Assembly (NCBI GenBank): GCA_028873295.1
Contig: JAGWKO010000004.1
Coordinates: 1-47,923 of the forward strand
Length of the DNA stretch: 47,923 bases
Reading direction: 5' to 3'
Source of the DNA: Verrucomicrobiota bacterium
Lineage (GTDB): Bacteria; Chlamydiota; Chlamydiia; Chlamydiales; SM23-39
A program made the translations under genes and the position numbers. Below the pieces are notes generated by a model that saw nothing but the letters and a program-made list of their open reading frames with translations, had not been told where the DNA came from and searched no databases. This document shows, one piece after another, positions 14,600 through 23,541 of the stretch; position 1 is the stretch's first letter; each line of letters starts with the position of its first letter.

Positions 14600-17497
14600 A
14601 GAAAATTGAGCTCTCATCTCTTCCAACATCTTCTCTGCCCGTTCTAAAACAAGAAATATCTCGGGATAGGTCGGAAAAGTCCCCTTTTTTTCTTTAAGAG
14701 GCGCATCTGCCCGCAAGGTACGGACAAGAAGATTCATCCCCTCTGACATCCATTGAGACTTTATGATAAATCGCTCGACAGAACTTGCCTCATTCTTATC
14801 TCCCCCCAATAACCGCCTGTTCCTCACTTCATTAATCAAAGAAGCGACCTGTTCATTTTGCAACCTGCAATCAACACCAGCTTTTTTAAAGAAATCAAAG
14901 CGATTAATCTGAGGAAAGCCAGGAATTCGAGAACGGAGTGTGTTCACAAGTCTGCCGCGTAACTCTTCTTCCACTCCAATGGGAGTGTTACGAATCCGCT
15001 CTAAAAAGAGAAGGGTATCCCCCTCATTATACGGATTTAAACCGGCACAGAGCAAACGAGCAACAAGGAGCGTCCAAGCATAAAGATCTGTCTTTTCCGA
15101 AACAATACCTCGCTCTCTGCGATCGCGATCCCATAAATAATAATCATGAGGCGTTTTATAAACCCCAAAAGGAAGAGTCCAATCATAATCTGAAATTAAT
15201 GGATTAACTTTACCATTAACAACTTGCAACAAAACGTTGTCCGGTTTCAAGTCTCCATGGCTGATTCCCTCGCGCGCAATGAGTTCAAGCCCTTCCCCTA
15301 CACGGCGTAGAATAAAAAGCATGTCGGACCAAGATATGACAGTGGATCCAATTTTGTTGTTGCCGAAGAGGTCTGCAAAAGATCCTTCACAAAGCAGCAT
15401 GTTCCCCTCCCATTTTACCTTACCGGGAACCTCATAACCGCTATGGCGCTGGGAAAGTGGCATAAAATAGGCATCTGCGCCAGGAATCTGCAAAAGACGC
15501 TCATGCATCTTATAGGCGTTCCGACATTGAGAATCCTCATAATTACCCTTACTGCGATAAAGAGCGATCGGACGCGTCGCTGTAATCTGCGCATCTGCTC
15601 CCTCAAAAGTAAGTTGCCACGCCTGCTTTACCTTGCGATAAGAACCAGCTCCAAGAAGAAGACTCGGACAGGAGAGCATTTCCAACTCTACTCCATTAAA
15701 AGTGGGAGATACCCTGAAAGAAGCTGGCACTTGGTCTACTCCCTGAAACTCTCCCTGATGAAATCTCCGAGCCCTACCTACATGCGCATCTTTTTGCAAA
15801 GCAGAGACGACAATGCGCGATATCGCTATCGCTTTAGGTTGTGCTTCGCTCGGCCAAAACTGACTTGTAACCCATTGCATACTGGGGAGGTCTATTGTTG
15901 TAGTAGGACTTGAAGCTCTTGATTCTTGCAGCAACCGATACTCCTCTTGCACACTCCGGAGTTCATCTTCAATAAACGGGGAGACTTCTCCTCCGGCAAT
16001 TACCTGTTGGAGTTGAGAGGAAAGCCATGGAAAAAGCAGCATCTTATAGGCAAACTCCTCCAAAAGCATTTGAGCAAATCCATCGATTTTCCTCTCTTTG
16101 AGCCTCTCTTGTACAAAAGCAATAAGAGCAGATGAAAAATCGCTGCCGAACCCATTCTTCTCTGCATGCAGGGCGCGCACTTCGTTCATAAGAAGTTCTG
16201 GCAAAAAAGAGTCAAGGCGCAGCAGCGCCTCTTCTTCCCAGGAAATAGAAGCCGGCATCTTTTTTACGTCAAAGAAAAGAAGCTCTGAGAGCCAAAGAAT
16301 CCAGGCATGGCGGGGAGAGGGCTCGACCAGACGGCCCCTTTCTCCTGAAGGGGCATAGAGCAGAGGAATCTCCTCAAGTTGTACTGCATAGGAGTCTTCT
16401 CCCTGCTTTGCAACAAGAATCGACAAAGAAGAAAAAGAGCGATAGTGCGGCCAGGACTCTTGTAGAACCCAACTCTTTTGTGCCACGGAGAGAAGAGCTC
16501 GCATGGGCCATTGAGGACCATGCTCGCGAAGCATCATTGCCAGGCTGCAATACCCGGCAGGCCTGCAAACATAAAGAGACTCCGCATTGCGCAACTGTAT
16601 TATCCTCTCAGGCACCTGGATAGCATGACTATTCTCATAAACGTTTACTATTGATGAGCACGTACAAGAGATGGCGCCATCATCTCGAATAAAGAGCTCC
16701 CAGGAGGTCTGCTCAAAATATTTGGCGGGGCAGTTAAAATATTCCTCTCCACTAAAAGCATCATATTTGGGGGAAACCCCGATGAGAAGGAGCTCGCCTC
16801 TCTTCTGTATCCCAAAAACAGGTAATGACAGCTCTTCAAATATCTCCTCTGGAAGCTCCCGGGTTAAGAACCAACCACAGCATCCGGTAAAAAGAGATCT
16901 TTCATAGCGCCTCGTTATCTCGGAATAGACAACCTCCAACAGAGGCCCAAAGAGCTTACTTGGTACATGTTTGGGAAGAAGTTTACGCAGCCATGTCGCA
17001 AGATCACCTCGCATAATCTGAAGCAGAGGTCGCTGCATAGCGCGCTGAACGATCCCGTCCATTGTCTCTAATTTGTGAAGAAGGGACTCTTTTGAATAGT
17101 CTCCCTCAGGAACTCTCAGGAGCTCCCGTAGAAGAGCAAAACGAACGGCATATTCTTTGAGCGTAGCGCGATCCCCTTCGTGAAAACTCTGTTTGGCAGC
17201 TTCAATAAGACCATCACTCCACATCTGATGAGGAGAAAACTGTATCTCCTGATGCATCGAGGCGAGGCGGTTTACCATCGACCGATCACGGAGTCGATAC
17301 AAAAGCCGGCTGAAAAGTTGTTGATAGGCTTGCAAATGATCTCTAGTAAGCGGCAAATCAACGCAAAAACTCCATGCATCATTAGGAGAAAGGGTTCCTC
17401 CTCTTCTAAGACATTCGCGCAAATTTTCTAAAGAAAGAAATGGCGATCCAAGAGCAACACCAGGTAAGGAATGGAAATAGGAAAAAATCGCATTCAT
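14585..17497 (-). CDS. Giant protein-kinase-like protein B (tandem paralog, altered active site)
   Basis: The protein has 970 residues and is clearly related to the upstream gene at 17494-20226. A kinase-like domain lies at about 605-880: glycine loop LLGAGSYRKVK near residue 616, catalytic loop HGDLKPDNVLL near 747, DYD in place of DFG near 769, and SEKTDLYAW as the helix F anchor. The ATP-binding Lys expected in the 'AIK' strand appears to be Arg (TATRPIAL). The first 600 residues are helical N-terminal sequence plus a middle region that looks like a degenerate kinase lobe. Its ATG overlaps the stop of kinase A (ATGA), and it is the last gene of the tpiA-secG-def-kinase operon. Phosphotransfer activity is doubtful; a scaffold or pseudokinase role is possible. 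No membrane segment or signal peptide is seen. Confidence 0.72.
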   Translation of the reverse strand: MNAIFSYFHSLPGVALGSPFLSLENLRECLRRGGTLSPNDAWSFCVDLPLTRDHLQAYQQLFSRLLYRLRDRSMVNRLASMHQEIQFSPHQMWSDGLIEAAKQSFHEGDRATLKEYAVRFALLRELLRVPEGDYSKESLLHKLETMDGIVQRAMQRPLLQIMRGDLATWLRKLLPKHVPSKLFGPLLEVVYSEITRRYERSLFTGCCGWFLTRELPEEIFEELSLPVFGIQKRGELLLIGVSPKYDAFSGEEYFNCPAKYFEQTSWELFIRDDGAISCTCSSIVNVYENSHAIQVPERIIQLRNAESLYVCRPAGYCSLAMMLREHGPQWPMRALLSVAQKSWVLQESWPHYRSFSSLSILVAKQGEDSYAVQLEEIPLLYAPSGERGRLVEPSPRHAWILWLSELLFFDVKKMPASISWEEEALLRLDSFLPELLMNEVRALHAEKNGFGSDFSSALIAFVQERLKERKIDGFAQMLLEEFAYKMLLFPWLSSQLQQVIAGGEVSPFIEDELRSVQEEYRLLQESRASSPTTTIDLPSMQWVTSQFWPSEAQPKAIAISRIVVSALQKDAHVGRARRFHQGEFQGVDQVPASFRVSPTFNGVELEMLSCPSLLLGAGSYRKVKQAWQLTFEGADAQITATRPIALYRSKGNYEDSQCRNAYKMHERLLQIPGADAYFMPLSQRHSGYEVPGKVKWEGNMLLCEGSFADLFGNNKIGSTVISWSDMLFILRRVGEGLELIAREGISHGDLKPDNVLLQVVNGKVNPLISDYDWTLPFGVYKTPHDYYLWDRDRRERGIVSEKTDLYAWTLLVARLLCAGLNPYNEGDTLLFLERIRNTPIGVEEELRGRLVNTLRSRIPGFPQINRFDFFKKAGVDCRLQNEQVASLINEVRNRRLLGGDKNEASSVERFIIKSQWMSEGMNLLVRTLRADAPLKEKKGTFPTYPEIFLVLERAEKMLEEMRAQFSLPKR

Positions 17498-20226
17498 TTC
17501 AGGTCCACCTCATTGGTTCTTTTCAATATCTTTTGCGCCGCCTCTAAAACAAGAAATACATCAGCATAGGTCGGAAACGTTTCCTTTCTTTCTGAAAGAG
17601 GTGCATCTGCATTCAAAGTGCGCACAAGAAGACCTAACCCTTCAGTCATCCACAGGGCTCTTACATGCTGCTGGTTGCTGTCCTTATTGGCTGAGTTTGC
17701 AAGTCTGCTGCGCAAACTTACCTCTAACCCAATAGGATCCCTACGAACTTTTTCTAAAAACTCGGCATGATTGCGCCTTCTTTCTGGCTTAAAATCGAAG
17801 CAAAGCACGCTAGCAACCAGTAAAATCCAGGCATACAGATCTGTCCTTTCAGAGATAATACCCCTTTCTCTGCGATCTCGATCCCATAGGTAATAGTCAG
17901 AAAGATGTTTGTCTGTACCGAACGGAAGAGTCCAATCATAGTCTGCAATTAATGGGGTAATTTTCCCATCGACAACCCGCAACAAAATATTGCACGGTTT
18001 CAGATCCCCATGACTGATCTTTTCACGCGCAATGAGCTCAAGCCCCTCTCCTATGCGGCGCAAGATAAAAAGCAGATCAGAATCAGATAATGGGACCGAT
18101 CCAACCTTGGATAAGGAGACTGCCTTGTCCAAATCACTTTCGCAATAGAGCATGCTCCCTTCCCATTTCAGTTTACCTGAAACCTCATAGCCGCTATGAC
18201 GCCGGGGAAGAGGCAGAAAATAGGCATCTGCGCCAGAAATCTCCAGAAGACGCACATGCCCCGTATAGAAATGCTCATCAATGTCCTCAACCCCATAGTT
18301 ATTGCGATAGAGCGCAACCGTCTTGATTGCTGCAAGCCGCGCCTCTTCTCCTTCAAAAGTAGCTTGCAACGCCTTCTTTACCTTGCGAAAACCACCTTTT
18401 CCAAGAGAATAAGAAAGCACTTCCAACTCTATACCGGTAAAAGTAGGGGACAATCGGAAGGAAACTGGCACTTGATCTCCTCCCTGCATCTCTCCCCGAT
18501 GGAATCTCCGCGCCCTACCTACAAGTGCATCCTTTCGCAAGGCGAGAGTGACAATGCGTGAAATAATCTCTGCTTTAGATGCCGCTTCCTGAGTCCAAAA
18601 ATGATTTGTCAGCTGTTGTATGCCTAGAGGCGCTACCGTTTTCACAGGAGTTGAAGCCATCGATCCCTGCAATAACTTATATTGCTCTTCCACATTTGCA
18701 AGTTCTTCTGCAATAGAGCAATCAATCTCTCTTCCCTCAATTACATACTGGAGCTGACTGGAAAGCCAAGGGAATAGCAGCATCTTACAGGCGAACTCTT
18801 CCAAAACGATCTGAGAACATTCATCAATTCTCCCTCTCCTGGCCTTCTCCTGCGCAAAAGCAATAAGAGAAGATGAAAAATCGCTGCCAAATCCCCCCTT
18901 CTCCTTATGCAAAGAGCGCACTTCATCAATAAGAGGCTCTGGCAAAGAAGAGCAAAGGCGTGAAAATGCCCCCTCTTCCCAAGAACTGGAAGAGGGCATT
19001 TTTTCCACATCAAAGAAAAGGAGTTCTGACAGCCAAACAATCCAGGCATGGGCAGGAGAAGGGGTAACCAGCCCAGCCCTTTTTTTTGAAGGGGCATAGA
19101 GTGAGGGGATTCCCTCAAGTTGTACCTCATAAGAATCTTCTTCCTGTTTTGCAACAAGAATCGACAAAGAAGAAAAGGAGGAATAGTGCTGCCAGGACTG
19201 TTGTAAAGCCCAACTCTTTTTCGCTACGGAAAGAAGATCTCGCATAGACCATTGTGGACCATGCTCGTGAAGTACAAATGCCAGGCTGCGATATCCAGCG
19301 GGTCTGCGAATATAAAGACACCCCAAACACCTCAGCTGTTCTATTTCCTTGGGCGCCTGAAATTTGACCCCATCTTCATGAATGCGCAGCATTGATGAAC
19401 AAATGCAGGAAGAAGATCCATCCTCTCGAATCAAAAGCTCCCAACTGGTGAACTCACGCACTGTCGGGATAGGCCCATTAAAACGATTATATTTGGGGGA
19501 AATTCCGATAAGAAGGAGCTCGCCGTTCGTTTGCTTTCCTAAAACAGCCATCCGCTCCCCTCTGAATTCTTTTTCCGGTAGCTTCTGCTCAAAGGCCAAA
19601 CGGTTATTTCCAGTGAAAAAAGCTTTTCCACAGAATCCCTTTACATTGAGATGGACTGAATTCAACGAAATAGAAAACTCATAAGGTCCTATGTGTTTGG
19701 GGAGAAGTTTTTTCATCCACTCCTTGAGATGGTCTGGCTCAATCGGAAGCAAGAACGGCTGCATGACTTTCTGATCAGCCTCCTCCACTGTCTCTAAGGC
19801 GCAAAGGAGGGACTCTGTTGAATAGTCCCCTTCAAAAACTCCCAGAAGAAGCTCTTTTAAAAGAGCGAAACGAACAGCATACTCTTTGAGTGCATTGCGA
19901 TCTCCTTGCAAAAGACTCTGCCTGGCAGCTTCCATAAGACCATCGCCCCAGAGCGGACGGGGGTAATGTTGTATCTCTTGCTGTACAAACAAAAGCCATT
20001 GTTTCATCAATGGATCATTGAGCCGATCGAAAAGCCGGTCAAAAAGTTGTTTGTACGCTTGTGTAGGATCTCCTGTAATCGGCAAATTAACGCAAAAATT
20101 CCATGCGTCGCCGGGAGAAAGAGTTTTTCTGCTACTAAATAGTTCGCGCAAATCTTGTAAGGAAAGGGCAGAAGGTTCTATTGCAGCAACATTTACAGAA
20201 TAATAACGAGGAGAAATCGCATTCAT
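17494..20226 (-). CDS. Giant protein-kinase-like protein A (tandem paralog)
   Basis: The protein has 910 residues. The C-terminal kinase-like domain has glycine loop LGKGGFRKVKK (608-618), a possible VAIK-type lysine (AAIK, Lys635), catalytic loop HGDLKPCNILL (His739, Asp741, Lys743, Asn746), DYD (762-764) instead of DFG, and SERTDLYAW (792-800). Residues 305-405 show spacing like a kinase C-lobe but without catalytic residues (for example YSSFSSLSILV where HRDLKPxNILV would be, and HAWIVWLSELLFF like helix F). The N-terminal 200 residues are helical and unrecognised. The start is 1 base after the def stop. Both kinases begin with MNAI and align along their whole length, so they arose by tandem duplication. 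The host or bacterial target is unknown. Confidence 0.74.
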   Translation of the reverse strand: MNAISPRYYSVNVAAIEPSALSLQDLRELFSSRKTLSPGDAWNFCVNLPITGDPTQAYKQLFDRLFDRLNDPLMKQWLLFVQQEIQHYPRPLWGDGLMEAARQSLLQGDRNALKEYAVRFALLKELLLGVFEGDYSTESLLCALETVEEADQKVMQPFLLPIEPDHLKEWMKKLLPKHIGPYEFSISLNSVHLNVKGFCGKAFFTGNNRLAFEQKLPEKEFRGERMAVLGKQTNGELLLIGISPKYNRFNGPIPTVREFTSWELLIREDGSSSCICSSMLRIHEDGVKFQAPKEIEQLRCLGCLYIRRPAGYRSLAFVLHEHGPQWSMRDLLSVAKKSWALQQSWQHYSSFSSLSILVAKQEEDSYEVQLEGIPSLYAPSKKRAGLVTPSPAHAWIVWLSELLFFDVEKMPSSSSWEEGAFSRLCSSLPEPLIDEVRSLHKEKGGFGSDFSSSLIAFAQEKARRGRIDECSQIVLEEFACKMLLFPWLSSQLQYVIEGREIDCSIAEELANVEEQYKLLQGSMASTPVKTVAPLGIQQLTNHFWTQEAASKAEIISRIVTLALRKDALVGRARRFHRGEMQGGDQVPVSFRLSPTFTGIELEVLSYSLGKGGFRKVKKALQATFEGEEARLAAIKTVALYRNNYGVEDIDEHFYTGHVRLLEISGADAYFLPLPRRHSGYEVSGKLKWEGSMLYCESDLDKAVSLSKVGSVPLSDSDLLFILRRIGEGLELIAREKISHGDLKPCNILLRVVDGKITPLIADYDWTLPFGTDKHLSDYYLWDRDRRERGIISERTDLYAWILLVASVLCFDFKPERRRNHAEFLEKVRRDPIGLEVSLRSRLANSANKDSNQQHVRALWMTEGLGLLVRTLNADAPLSERKETFPTYADVFLVLEAAQKILKRTNEVDLK

Positions 20227-20227
20227 T

Positions 20228-20746
20228 TTATGGAATCTTCATCCGACGCAGCTGCTCTTCTACTTTTTGGCGATCCCTGGGATCTGTACGGTCGATATAG
20301 AGAACTCCATTGAGATGATCGTTCTCATGCATATTGACGCGTGCAAGCAATCCTTCAAAATCAGCATCTATCCAGGTCCCTTCCAAATTTTGGTAGCGCA
20401 CATGAATCTTGCGCGGACGGGAAACAGATGCTCGAACTCCGGGCAGAGAAAGACAGCCCTCGACCATCTCCACACTCTCTCTGGAAGGAGAAGAGAGCTC
20501 TGGATTGATCGCAACTTGCGGCTCTCCAAGGTGATACTCGCCCTGCTCATCCTGCCACTCATCGCGGAAAATATAAATGCGCAGCAGCTTGCCCACTTGA
20601 GGTGCTGCCAGGCCAACTCCATTGTGCGCGATCATGGTCTCTATCATATCCTGAGCGAGCTTCACAATGTCTGGAGTAATTTCGGCTATCTTTTCAGCGC
20701 GCGTACGGAGAACCGGATCGCCGTAGTATCGAAGGAGCATTTTCAC
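20228..20746 (-). CDS. def: Peptide deformylase
   Basis: Def removes the formyl group from the N-terminal methionine of new proteins. The 172-residue enzyme has the three signature motifs: GVGLAAPQVG (43-52), EGCLSLPG (96-103, metal ligand Cys98) and HENDHLNG (His140, catalytic Glu141, His144). The length is typical. Its start overlaps the secG stop by 4 bases, and the kinase A gene begins 1 base after its stop, so it sits in the middle of a translationally coupled operon. A second ATG at residue 3 is possible. Confidence 0.96.
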   Translation of the reverse strand: MKMLLRYYGDPVLRTRAEKIAEITPDIVKLAQDMIETMIAHNGVGLAAPQVGKLLRIYIFRDEWQDEQGEYHLGEPQVAINPELSSPSRESVEMVEGCLSLPGVRASVSRPRKIHVRYQNLEGTWIDADFEGLLARVNMHENDHLNGVLYIDRTDPRDRQKVEEQLRRMKIP

Positions 20747-21048
20747 GTCTCTTTCGGAGCCTCTTGCGTCTTTTCTGTTGAAACAGGAGTGGGCAGAGCA
20801 CTTTTTCTTCCTAAAGAAGCGCTCATCACAGAGAGAAGAAGGCAGCCTGCAAGAAAGATCCCGGAAAGATAGGCGGTAAATTTTTTAAGCACAAAAGCAG
20901 TTGAAGTGCCAAAAAGCGAATCCCCCGCATCACCGCCAAAAGAAGCTCCAAGCCCAAGGCTCTTTGCCTCCTGAATCAGGATCACAAAGCAAAGGATTAC
21001 AGAGAGGAGAAAAAAGAGTGAAAGAAGAAAATAAAAGAAAATAGTCAT
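20743..21048 (-). CDS. secG: Protein translocase subunit SecG
   Basis: The 101-residue small Sec translocon subunit has two membrane helices (about 3-24 and 52-75) separated by the conserved cytoplasmic loop GLGASFGGDAGDSLFGTSTA. A short Pro/Lys/Glu-rich tail follows. It overlaps tpiA and def by 4 bases on either side. tpiA-secG adjacency is common in bacteria and supports the call. Confidence 0.92.
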   Translation of the reverse strand: MTIFFYFLLSLFFLLSVILCFVILIQEAKSLGLGASFGGDAGDSLFGTSTAFVLKKFTAYLSGIFLAGCLLLSVMSASLGRKSALPTPVSTEKTQEAPKET

Positions 21049-21815
21049 GGAGATGTCCTTTCAATAGATTGATGTGCAATAGCTGCGAAAGTTTCCGGAC
21101 TTAAAGAGGCGCCTCCTATCAAAAGCCCTCCCACCTCAGCTTCCCCCATCAACTCCGCAACGTTCTGAAGTTGTACCGATCCTCCATAAAGGATCGAAAT
21201 TTGAGACCCAAGAGCCTCTCCAAACCGGGTACAAAGAAGAGCTCGCAGATGGCGATGCATCTCTCCCACAATCGCTGGCGTCGCCGCCCGACCTGTTCCG
21301 ATCGCCCAAACTGGCTCATAGGCAATCACCAGCTGATCCGCTCTTTGAAGAGAGATCCCCTCCAAGCCGGCGAAAATCTGTTTTTCAAGGACCTCGCGCT
21401 CTCTTCCCGCTTCGCGCTCCTCTGCAGTTTCCCCTACACAAAGAAGCGGCGTCAATCCCGCAAAAAGAGCCGCCACCACTTTGCGATGAATGAAGGCATC
21501 AGTCTCATGAAAAAGACGCCGTCTCTCCGAATGTCCAAGAAGAACAAAAGAGGCGCCCGCTTCCTTAAGCATCTCTGCCGCAATTTCCCCTGTAAAGGCA
21601 CCCTCTGTAGCATCATGCATGTTCTGTGCGCCAATCGCCACTCTCTCTTCTGCAAAGCGCACCGCCGACTGAATTGCCGTATAAGGCACCGCCAGCATGA
21701 GACGCGCTCTGCTTCTGTCGATATCTTCCACAAGAGGCAACAGCTCTTCGAGATACTGCGCTGCCTGCATGCCCGTTTTATACATTTTCCAGTTGCCCAC
21801 AATGTAGAAAATCAT
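21045..21815 (-). CDS. tpiA: Triosephosphate isomerase
   Basis: TpiA interconverts dihydroxyacetone phosphate and glyceraldehyde 3-phosphate in glycolysis. The 256-residue protein has the expected N-terminus (VGNWKMYKTG), the catalytic His in GHSERR, the catalytic Glu in AYEPVWAIGTG, and the phosphate-gripping YGGSVQ and GLLIGGASL near the end. The ATG at 21815 is chosen because it places VGNWK at the usual position; upstream codons give no homology. It is the first gene of the operon with secG, def and the two kinase-like genes. Confidence 0.96.
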   Translation of the reverse strand: MIFYIVGNWKMYKTGMQAAQYLEELLPLVEDIDRSRARLMLAVPYTAIQSAVRFAEERVAIGAQNMHDATEGAFTGEIAAEMLKEAGASFVLLGHSERRRLFHETDAFIHRKVVAALFAGLTPLLCVGETAEEREAGREREVLEKQIFAGLEGISLQRADQLVIAYEPVWAIGTGRAATPAIVGEMHRHLRALLCTRFGEALGSQISILYGGSVQLQNVAELMGEAEVGGLLIGGASLSPETFAAIAHQSIERTSP

Positions 21816-21889
21816 GATGCGAAGTATATCACAGGAAAGAGGAACTGACAACCTGGAGTTTCTTGGAAATATATGATATATGTTCGGCT

Positions 21890-22312
21890 ATGATTTGGAT
21901 TACCCCTCTCACACTTCAGGAAATTAATGAACGCGCTCGAGGCTCTCTCTCAGACCACCTCGGAATAGAATTCACCGCAGTCGACGACAACTCCCTTACG
22001 GCTACCATGCTCATTCGCCCACATACCATGCAGCCGATGGGCATTGTACATGGCGGCGCATCCGCCGCTCTTGCAGAAACAGTAGGCAGCGCGGCAGGCA
22101 ACTACTGCGTTGATCAAAAAAAGGCAGTTTGCGTAGGAATAGAGCTTAACATTAACCACTTACGAATGATGCGCTCTGGGCTTGTCAAGGCCACGGCATC
22201 TCCGCTTCATCTGGGAAAACAAACGCAAGTCTGGGATATTCGTATCACCGAAGAGAGTGGCAAGCTCAGTGCGATTGCACGACTTACGCTGATGGTGATT
22301 CTTAAAAAATAA
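21890..22312 (+). CDS. Hotdog-fold acyl-CoA thioesterase (YdiI/MenI or PaaI type)
   Basis: The 140-residue protein has the hotdog signature GIVHGGASAALAETVGSAAG, which closely follows E. coli YdiI (1,4-dihydroxy-2-naphthoyl-CoA thioesterase), including the general-base Glu after GGAS. The segment GIELNINHLRMMRSG and LHLGKQTQVWDI also match that enzyme. The start is the ATG at 21890 (MIWITPLTLQ), which lines up with YdiI; a TATGATATAT stretch lies just upstream. No other menaquinone gene is in the window, so the substrate is open; a general acyl-CoA clean-up role is also possible. Confidence 0.85.
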   Translation: MIWITPLTLQEINERARGSLSDHLGIEFTAVDDNSLTATMLIRPHTMQPMGIVHGGASAALAETVGSAAGNYCVDQKKAVCVGIELNINHLRMMRSGLVKATASPLHLGKQTQVWDIRITEESGKLSAIARLTLMVILKK

Positions 22313-22339
22313 AAAAGCCCAGGCTGAAAGTCCTGGGCT
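22304..22339 (-). terminator. Intrinsic terminator of the RRM protein gene
   Basis: On the minus strand the stem AGCCCAGG/CCTGGGCT (22316-22339, 8-base loop) is followed by TTTTTATTTTTTAAG, running into the end of the convergent thioesterase gene. On the plus strand there is no T-run, so it mainly serves the RRM gene. Confidence 0.88.
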
Positions 22340-22357
22340 CAAGAACAAGAGAAGAGA

Positions 22358-22747
22358 TTAGTTGTAGTAGTTATCGCGATCTCCGCCGCGTCCACCACTA
22401 CGTCCGCCTCCGCCCCACTCACGACGTGGACGGAATTCACCGCCTCCTGAAGGTCCGCGTCGCTCTCCCATTGGAGGACGATCGGTGCGCTGTTCTGCGC
22501 GTGCCCAGTCAATCACGAGAGCTTTACCTTGGAAAGGTTGACCATTGAGAGCATCTTTTGCCTTGCCAGCAGAGTCAGCTGAGTCCATGCGTACGAAAGC
22601 AAAACCGCGAGATCTGCCAGAAAAACGGTCCATGACAATCTTTACATCTTCAACTCGTCCATAGCTACCGAACAGCTCACGAACTTCATCTTCGTTTGCA
22701 TCGTAATTAAGATTGCCTACATATAATTTTTGATTTTGTTGATTCAT
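22358..22747 (-). CDS. Small RNA-binding protein: single RRM domain with Gly/Arg-rich tail
   Basis: The 129-residue protein has one RRM: RNP2 LYVGNL (8-13) and RNP1 RGFAFVRM (47-54) are intact. The tail (about 90-129) is rich in Gly and Arg with RGG-like pieces. This is the layout of cyanobacterial and other bacterial cold- or stress-linked RNA-binding proteins, thought to act as RNA chaperones. The ATG at 22747 is preferred over the upstream TTG because GGAG lies 9-10 bases before it. The leader to the upstream terminator is about 100 bases and could carry regulation. Confidence 0.92.
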   Translation of the reverse strand: MNQQNQKLYVGNLNYDANEDEVRELFGSYGRVEDVKIVMDRFSGRSRGFAFVRMDSADSAGKAKDALNGQPFQGKALVIDWARAEQRTDRPPMGERRGPSGGGEFRPRREWGGGGRSGGRGGDRDNYYN

Positions 22748-22846
22748 TAAAAAATTCTCCAAAAAAACTAAAAAAACCCTCCAAGAACTCCCTTCACTGA
22801 AATAGCTGCACGGACTTTCTTAAAAAGATTTACACATTACATACGT

Positions 22847-22869
22847 AAAAAGGGAGATATCCCCCTTTT
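22847..22869 (-). terminator. Probable terminator after the MarC gene
   Basis: AAAAGGG (22848-22854) pairs with CCCTTTT (22863-22869) around GATATC. On the minus strand the stem ends in TTTTTACG. It lies about 50 bases after the stop of the MarC-family gene and before the RRM gene. Confidence 0.6.
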
Positions 22870-22918
22870 GACGTCTGTCATTTTACCTTTATGAACAGGA
22901 AAAGTCAATGAATTTTGA

Positions 22919-23536
22919 CTATGAGCCCATGAATCCCTTAATCCCCTTGGCAATAGTTTGGATTGCCATTGCAGCAAGAATGAGGCCTCCAATTCGATTA
23001 ATCACATTGATGCGATTTTCTCCAAGCAACCTTTCAAGAGGGCTGGCAAAGTAGAGGAGAGCTCCCATTACAATGGAGACCAGAAGAGACATCGCGCTTA
23101 TAATAAGCAAATTAAGAAATCCAGGAAATTGGCTGACTTTGACAATGATTTCGCTCATTGCCCCAGGACCTGCGATGAGTGGGATTGCAAGAGGGACAAT
23201 GGCTCCTGTATCTTGGCGTTTTACTCCTTCTTGTGGAGATTGTTTGATCGTACTCTCTTCTGCCTGTAACATAGAGAAGGCCATCATCAGGATAACGAGC
23301 CCCCCTGCTACCTGAAAAGCTGCGATTTGAATGCCAAGGATAGTTAGCAGGATTGACCCAACCCAGGTGGTCCCAATGAGAATGATCAGAACGGCAAAAG
23401 CAGAAACAAGCCCTGTACGCCTCTTTTCTGCCAGAGTCTGATGCTGCGTAATGCGAAGTACAGCTGGCAATACCGAAAGAGGATTGCAAATCACAAGAAG
23501 AGCGACAAAGCTATTGATAAACTGAATGAAATCCAT
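22919..23536 (-). CDS. MarC-family (UPF0056) integral membrane protein
   Basis: The protein has about 205 residues and six predicted membrane helices. It shows the family features: FVALLVICNPLSVLPAVL near the start, VAGGLVILMMAFSML, PLAIPLIAGPGAMSEIIV in the middle, and NVINRIGGLILAAMAIQTI near the end. The biochemical role of the family is unsettled; links to drug resistance were withdrawn. The ATG at 23536 is chosen because AAGG lies 8 bases before it; the GTG at 23545 would lie inside the upstream gene. It starts 5 bases after the pseudouridine synthase stop, so the two are probably one operon. Confidence 0.9.
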   Translation of the reverse strand: MDFIQFINSFVALLVICNPLSVLPAVLRITQHQTLAEKRRTGLVSAFAVLIILIGTTWVGSILLTILGIQIAAFQVAGGLVILMMAFSMLQAEESTIKQSPQEGVKRQDTGAIVPLAIPLIAGPGAMSEIIVKVSQFPGFLNLLIISAMSLLVSIVMGALLYFASPLERLLGENRINVINRIGGLILAAMAIQTIAKGIKGFMGS

Positions 23537-23541
23537 CAAAT

